NCBI GenBank assembly: GCA_934255105.1
Contig: CAKQNH010000143.1
Span: 1 to 8,755, forward strand
Reading direction: 5' to 3'
DNA from: an uncultured Pirellulaceae bacterium
GTDB lineage: Bacteria; Planctomycetota; Planctomycetia; Pirellulales; Pirellulaceae
DNA: 8,755 bases
Numbering within the stretch: the first letter of the stretch is position 1; each line of letters starts with the position of its first letter. The position numbers were made by a program, and so were the translations under genes. Below the pieces are notes generated by a model. It searched no databases and was not told the DNA's origin. It worked only from the letters and a program-made list of their open reading frames with translations. Shown in pieces: positions 6,116 through 8,755 of this stretch.

Positions 6116-8548
6116 ATGCCAACTCACTCGGTTATCGAAACAGTCTCCCAGGTTCTGGCCGCTACCGAGAATCTCTCGATTCAGTTCGATCCACCGGCAG
6201 ATGAAGCGCGAGACGGGCGGTTTGTACCGCTAGCCGCGTCGTCCTTGCATAGTGAGCTGCGTGAGGTGGTTGGGCAGGTGGCTCCTCTGGGAATGTTTAC
6301 GCACCAGCACTCGGCTATTGAGTCGGTCCTGGCCTGCCGCCATACGATCGCGGCCACGCGGACCAGTAGCGGCAAGTCGCTGATCTTCGCGCTACCGGCA
6401 CTCGATGCCATGTGCCGCGACGATTCGGCAACATCGCTGTTCCTCTATCCGCAAAAAGCTCTGGCGAACGATCAATTGGCGAAGCTGCGCAGCCAAGTCT
6501 CTGCGGTGCCGAGCTTGGCGAAACTACAGGCCGCCAAGCCGTTCTTGGTCAGCCGCTACGATGGCGGCGTCCCTACGGATGACCGCAAGGCAATCCGCGA
6601 GCAGGTGCAGTTGCTACTGACCAATCCCGATATGCTGCACCTGGGGATTCTACAGCACCATGAAACGGGCTGGGCCAGATTCTTCGCGAACTTGAAGACG
6701 GTCGCAATTGACGAGTGCCACGAGTACCGAGGCATTTTCGGTACGAACGTAGCCTACGTGCTACGACGCTTGCGGCAGATCTGTAGCCAGCACGGATCAA
6801 ACCCGACCTTCGTGGCGACCAGCGCGACGATTGCTGATCCACAGCAGCACTTGCACAACTTGGTGGGAACCGACTTCGATCTGGTTGGTCCGGAGCAAGA
6901 TGGCAGCCTGCAAGGTCGTCGCAAATTCTGGATGGTTGGCAGTACGGAACATCATTACCAGGCGGGACGAAAGCTGGCGACTGCCTTGGCGGACGCCGGC
7001 TTGAACGTTCTAGCGTTTTGCCCGAGTCGAGTCTCCGCTGAGCGTATGTTATCCAAGATGCGCGACGCAGACGGCGAGCTACCGAAGCACGTCGCCGTCT
7101 ACCGCTCCGGCCTGACTGCCAGCGAACGCGAAGATATTGAAAGCCAATTGCGCAGCGGTGCTAAAAAGCTCGTATTCTCAACCAGTGCTCTAGAGCTAGG
7201 GGTCGATATTGGCGGACTGGACGTGGTTGTGTGTATTGGGCTTCCGAGTTCGATGATGAGCCTCTGGCAACGTGCCGGCCGAGTGGCACGAGCTGGGCGT
7301 GAAGGGGCTATCGTGCTGGTTCCCGGCGAATCGCCGCTCGACACCTACTATGCCCAGCGCCCCGACGAATTGTTCACTCGTCAGAACGAGACGCTGGCTC
7401 TGAACCTTTCTAACGAACGCGTCTCCTGTCAGCACTACACCTGCGCGGTCCACGAGACGGGAAAAGGGGAGACGGGCCTGCAGCTAGAAGTACTGGGGGA
7501 CCAGATCGCCAAGATCCAATCGATGCGCGACGCCGGGAAACTGCAGCGGGCCGAGTTCTATTGCGCCGACCCACACATCGAGGTCAGCCTCCGCAATACG
7601 GGTGAATGCAATTACCAGTTGATCTGCGGCAATGAGACGATCGGCGACCTGGGCAGTTTTCATCTGCTACGCGAGGCACCTCGCAACGCGCTCTATCGGC
7701 ACAACGGGCGGACCTACCGCGTGAAGGACGTGATTCGTGGCAAACGCATCGTGAGAGTCGTGCCGGAGAGGACTCGCAACGAGACGACCTCCTACGTGCA
7801 AAAAACCATCCGCCAGAAAACGCCGCTGCGGATGCGAGAGTATCCGCAACTGACGCTGTCGGTCTCTCGCTTGGACGTCACCGAGTACTTGAAGGCGGTG
7901 AGTGAAAAGGATGCCAGCGGGAAGACCGTCCGCAACCACTCGCCGGCCGGCATGCCGACGCACTACTTGCCCACCGAAGGCGTGTGCCTAGTACTGAGCC
8001 AAACGTTGATGGCTCAGTTGCAAGCCGTGATCGAAATTCGATTGGATACCGCGTTGGCATCGATTGAGCGATTGATGGCCAATCTTTTTCCGACTGTCAG
8101 TGGCCCGTGTGACAGCCAGGACTACTCTTCGGGCATCGATCGCACTCGGACAGGCGAGCTGGCCATTTTCCTGTACGACAATGTGTACGATGGCGTCAAC
8201 TTGACCGAAATCGTCTTTGACCGTTTGCCTGAACTCCTGGGCAAGGTGCGTCAGCGTGTCGAGTCTTGCGACTGCAGCGATGACGGCGGTTGCGTCCGTT
8301 GTATCGCCGACCCGATGCGTGAGAGCCTGTCGAGCAAGGTTGCCACCCTGATCACCCTCCAGTCGCTGCAAGACATACTCGGAAGCAAAACGCCGGCGAC
8401 CGTCGAGTTTGCTCCGAGCGACGAAGCCGGAAGCTTTTCACCAACGGAAGTGGAATGTCCCGCTTGCCAGGCACAAGTAAAGATCCCGTGTAAATTCTGT
8501 TCCAATTGCGGTCACTCGATGCAGGAGCCCACCCATGTCCACGCTTGA
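6116..8548 (+). CDS. SF2 DExH helicase with DUF1998/MZB domain and C-terminal zinc ribbon (MrfA/Hrq1-like)
   Basis: The protein is 810 aa. Lobe 1 has THQHSAIES near residue 62, Walker A ATRTSSGKS (80-88), FLYPQKALANDQ (109-120), LLLTNPDMLH (166-175), DECH (199-202) and SAT (236-238). Lobe 2 has ALELGVDIGGLD (motif V, about 358-369) and QRAGRVARAGR (motif VI, about 384-394). A DUF1998/MZB region follows with the cluster C718, C720, C726 and C729. This order is that of the MrfA (YprA)/Hrq1 group of 3'-5' DNA helicases, which act in crosslink repair. An extra tail, CPAC at 781-784 and CKFCSNC at 792-798, forms a zinc ribbon I do not associate with standard MrfA. A weak AGG (6105-6107) precedes ATG 6116. 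Role in repair or in defence cannot be decided from sequence. It overlaps the next gene by 14 nt. Confidence 0.9.
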   Translation: MPTHSVIETVSQVLAATENLSIQFDPPADEARDGRFVPLAASSLHSELREVVGQVAPLGMFTHQHSAIESVLACRHTIAATRTSSGKSLIFALPALDAMCRDDSATSLFLYPQKALANDQLAKLRSQVSAVPSLAKLQAAKPFLVSRYDGGVPTDDRKAIREQVQLLLTNPDMLHLGILQHHETGWARFFANLKTVAIDECHEYRGIFGTNVAYVLRRLRQICSQHGSNPTFVATSATIADPQQHLHNLVGTDFDLVGPEQDGSLQGRRKFWMVGSTEHHYQAGRKLATALADAGLNVLAFCPSRVSAERMLSKMRDADGELPKHVAVYRSGLTASEREDIESQLRSGAKKLVFSTSALELGVDIGGLDVVVCIGLPSSMMSLWQRAGRVARAGREGAIVLVPGESPLDTYYAQRPDELFTRQNETLALNLSNERVSCQHYTCAVHETGKGETGLQLEVLGDQIAKIQSMRDAGKLQRAEFYCADPHIEVSLRNTGECNYQLICGNETIGDLGSFHLLREAPRNALYRHNGRTYRVKDVIRGKRIVRVVPERTRNETTSYVQKTIRQKTPLRMREYPQLTLSVSRLDVTEYLKAVSEKDASGKTVRNHSPAGMPTHYLPTEGVCLVLSQTLMAQLQAVIEIRLDTALASIERLMANLFPTVSGPCDSQDYSSGIDRTRTGELAIFLYDNVYDGVNLTEIVFDRLPELLGKVRQRVESCDCSDDGGCVRCIADPMRESLSSKVATLITLQSLQDILGSKTPATVEFAPSDEAGSFSPTEVECPACQAQVKIPCKFCSNCGHSMQEPTHVHA
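8523..8527 (+). promoter_or_regulatory. ribosome binding site of the second operon gene
   Basis: AGGAG lies inside the helicase 3' end, seven nt before ATG 8535. It supports that start and translational coupling with the helicase. Confidence 0.6.
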
Positions 8549-8755
8549 ACTCCCCACTGCTCACGAAACAATGACCTTGTTACGAGCCGATCGCGTCAGC
8601 CGCTTGGGAAACAAGTACCTCGGGAGGCTGAAGCTCGACCAACCTACGCTTGAGCGGCTGGGCTCTTCTCAGATCGGACTGTTCGCCGATGGCTTTCTGA
8701 GCCTGGACATGATGCTACGCCGAGTGCTGCCTTTGGCTGCCAAGCCGCGTGAGAC
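8535..8755 (+). CDS. second gene of the helicase operon, unrecognised, 3' end outside window
   Basis: Starts at ATG 8535 in another frame, overlapping the helicase stop (8546-8548) by 14 nt, with AGGAG seven nt upstream; the frame is open to the window edge (73 full codons). The visible part begins MSTLELPTAHETMTLL and continues with RADRVSRLGNKYLG and SQIGLFADGFLSLDMMLRRVL. It is soluble-looking with no signal peptide or membrane segment. I do not recognise the family. The overlap means it is co-expressed with the helicase under the sigma-54 promoter and is probably a functional partner. In Bacillus the MrfA helicase pairs with the exonuclease MrfB; the residues visible here are too few to say whether this is comparable. 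Confidence 0.75.
   Translation, partial: MSTLELPTAHETMTLLRADRVSRLGNKYLGRLKLDQPTLERLGSSQIGLFADGFLSLDMMLRRVLPLAAKPRE

Larger units (their letters stand above)
5774..7082 (+). repeat. 1.31-kb direct repeat, copy 2
   Basis: Counterpart of 1382-2691. This copy runs on without interruption into the rest of the helicase gene, so its right end is the ancestral arrangement, and the breakpoint at 2691/2692 in copy 1 is the derived join. At the left, similarity ends at C5774; the DNA upstream (the end of the CxxC gene) is unrelated to that upstream of copy 1. Confidence 0.95.

Overview
The window is about 8.75 kb of moderately GC-rich bacterial DNA with a patchy, accessory-region look. A near-consensus sigma-54 promoter, the mix of gene families and an ACACGAA-type dispersed repeat fit a planctomycete (Pirellulaceae-like) chromosome. 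That assignment is inference; no marker gene in the window fixes the lineage.

Layout, left to right. Positions 2-808 hold the C-terminal part of an AlbA/RecG-like ATP-binding regulator with a winged-helix tail. Positions 811-1381 have no convincing gene. They carry a cluster of degenerate 11/22-bp-spaced repeats and then strongly hairpin-forming DNA. A structured dispersed element (1382-1508) leads into a sigma-54 promoter and a truncated copy of a superfamily 2 helicase gene (1725-2702). Next comes a 3.1-kb stretch (2692-5773) with a doubtful minus-strand ORF, an intact VapBC-like toxin-antitoxin pair (3161-3809), a TPR protein gene broken by a stop codon (4099-4890), an intergenic stretch with an ACACGAA repeat, and a probably 5'-truncated gene of a CxxC-containing family (5220-5789). 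The structured element, sigma-54 promoter and helicase gene then recur at 5774. This time the helicase is full length (6116-8548, 810 aa, MrfA/Hrq1-like with a C-terminal zinc ribbon), and a second operon gene overlaps it by 14 nt and runs off the window.

The main structural event is a 1.31-kb direct duplication: 1382-2691 is copied at 5774-7082, offset 4392 then 4391 bp. The central tract of about 1.15 kb looks identical apart from one 1-bp indel, while both edges carry clustered substitutions. The arrangement matches single-crossover (Campbell-type) integration of a roughly 4.4-kb circle carrying the 5' part of the helicase gene, or an unequal duplication. Recombination between the copies would remove about 4.39 kb, including the toxin-antitoxin pair, and leave one intact sigma-54-driven helicase operon. 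The toxin-antitoxin pair is the only clearly intact module in the intervening DNA and could stabilise the arrangement.

How the parts may work together (inference): the intact helicase and its overlapping partner form an inducible, activator-dependent operon, perhaps for DNA repair or genome defence. The truncated copy keeps the same promoter and could make an ATPase-lobe-only fragment. The structured elements before both copies resemble integron attC sites or another folded mobile repeat, but no integrase is present and the match is imperfect.
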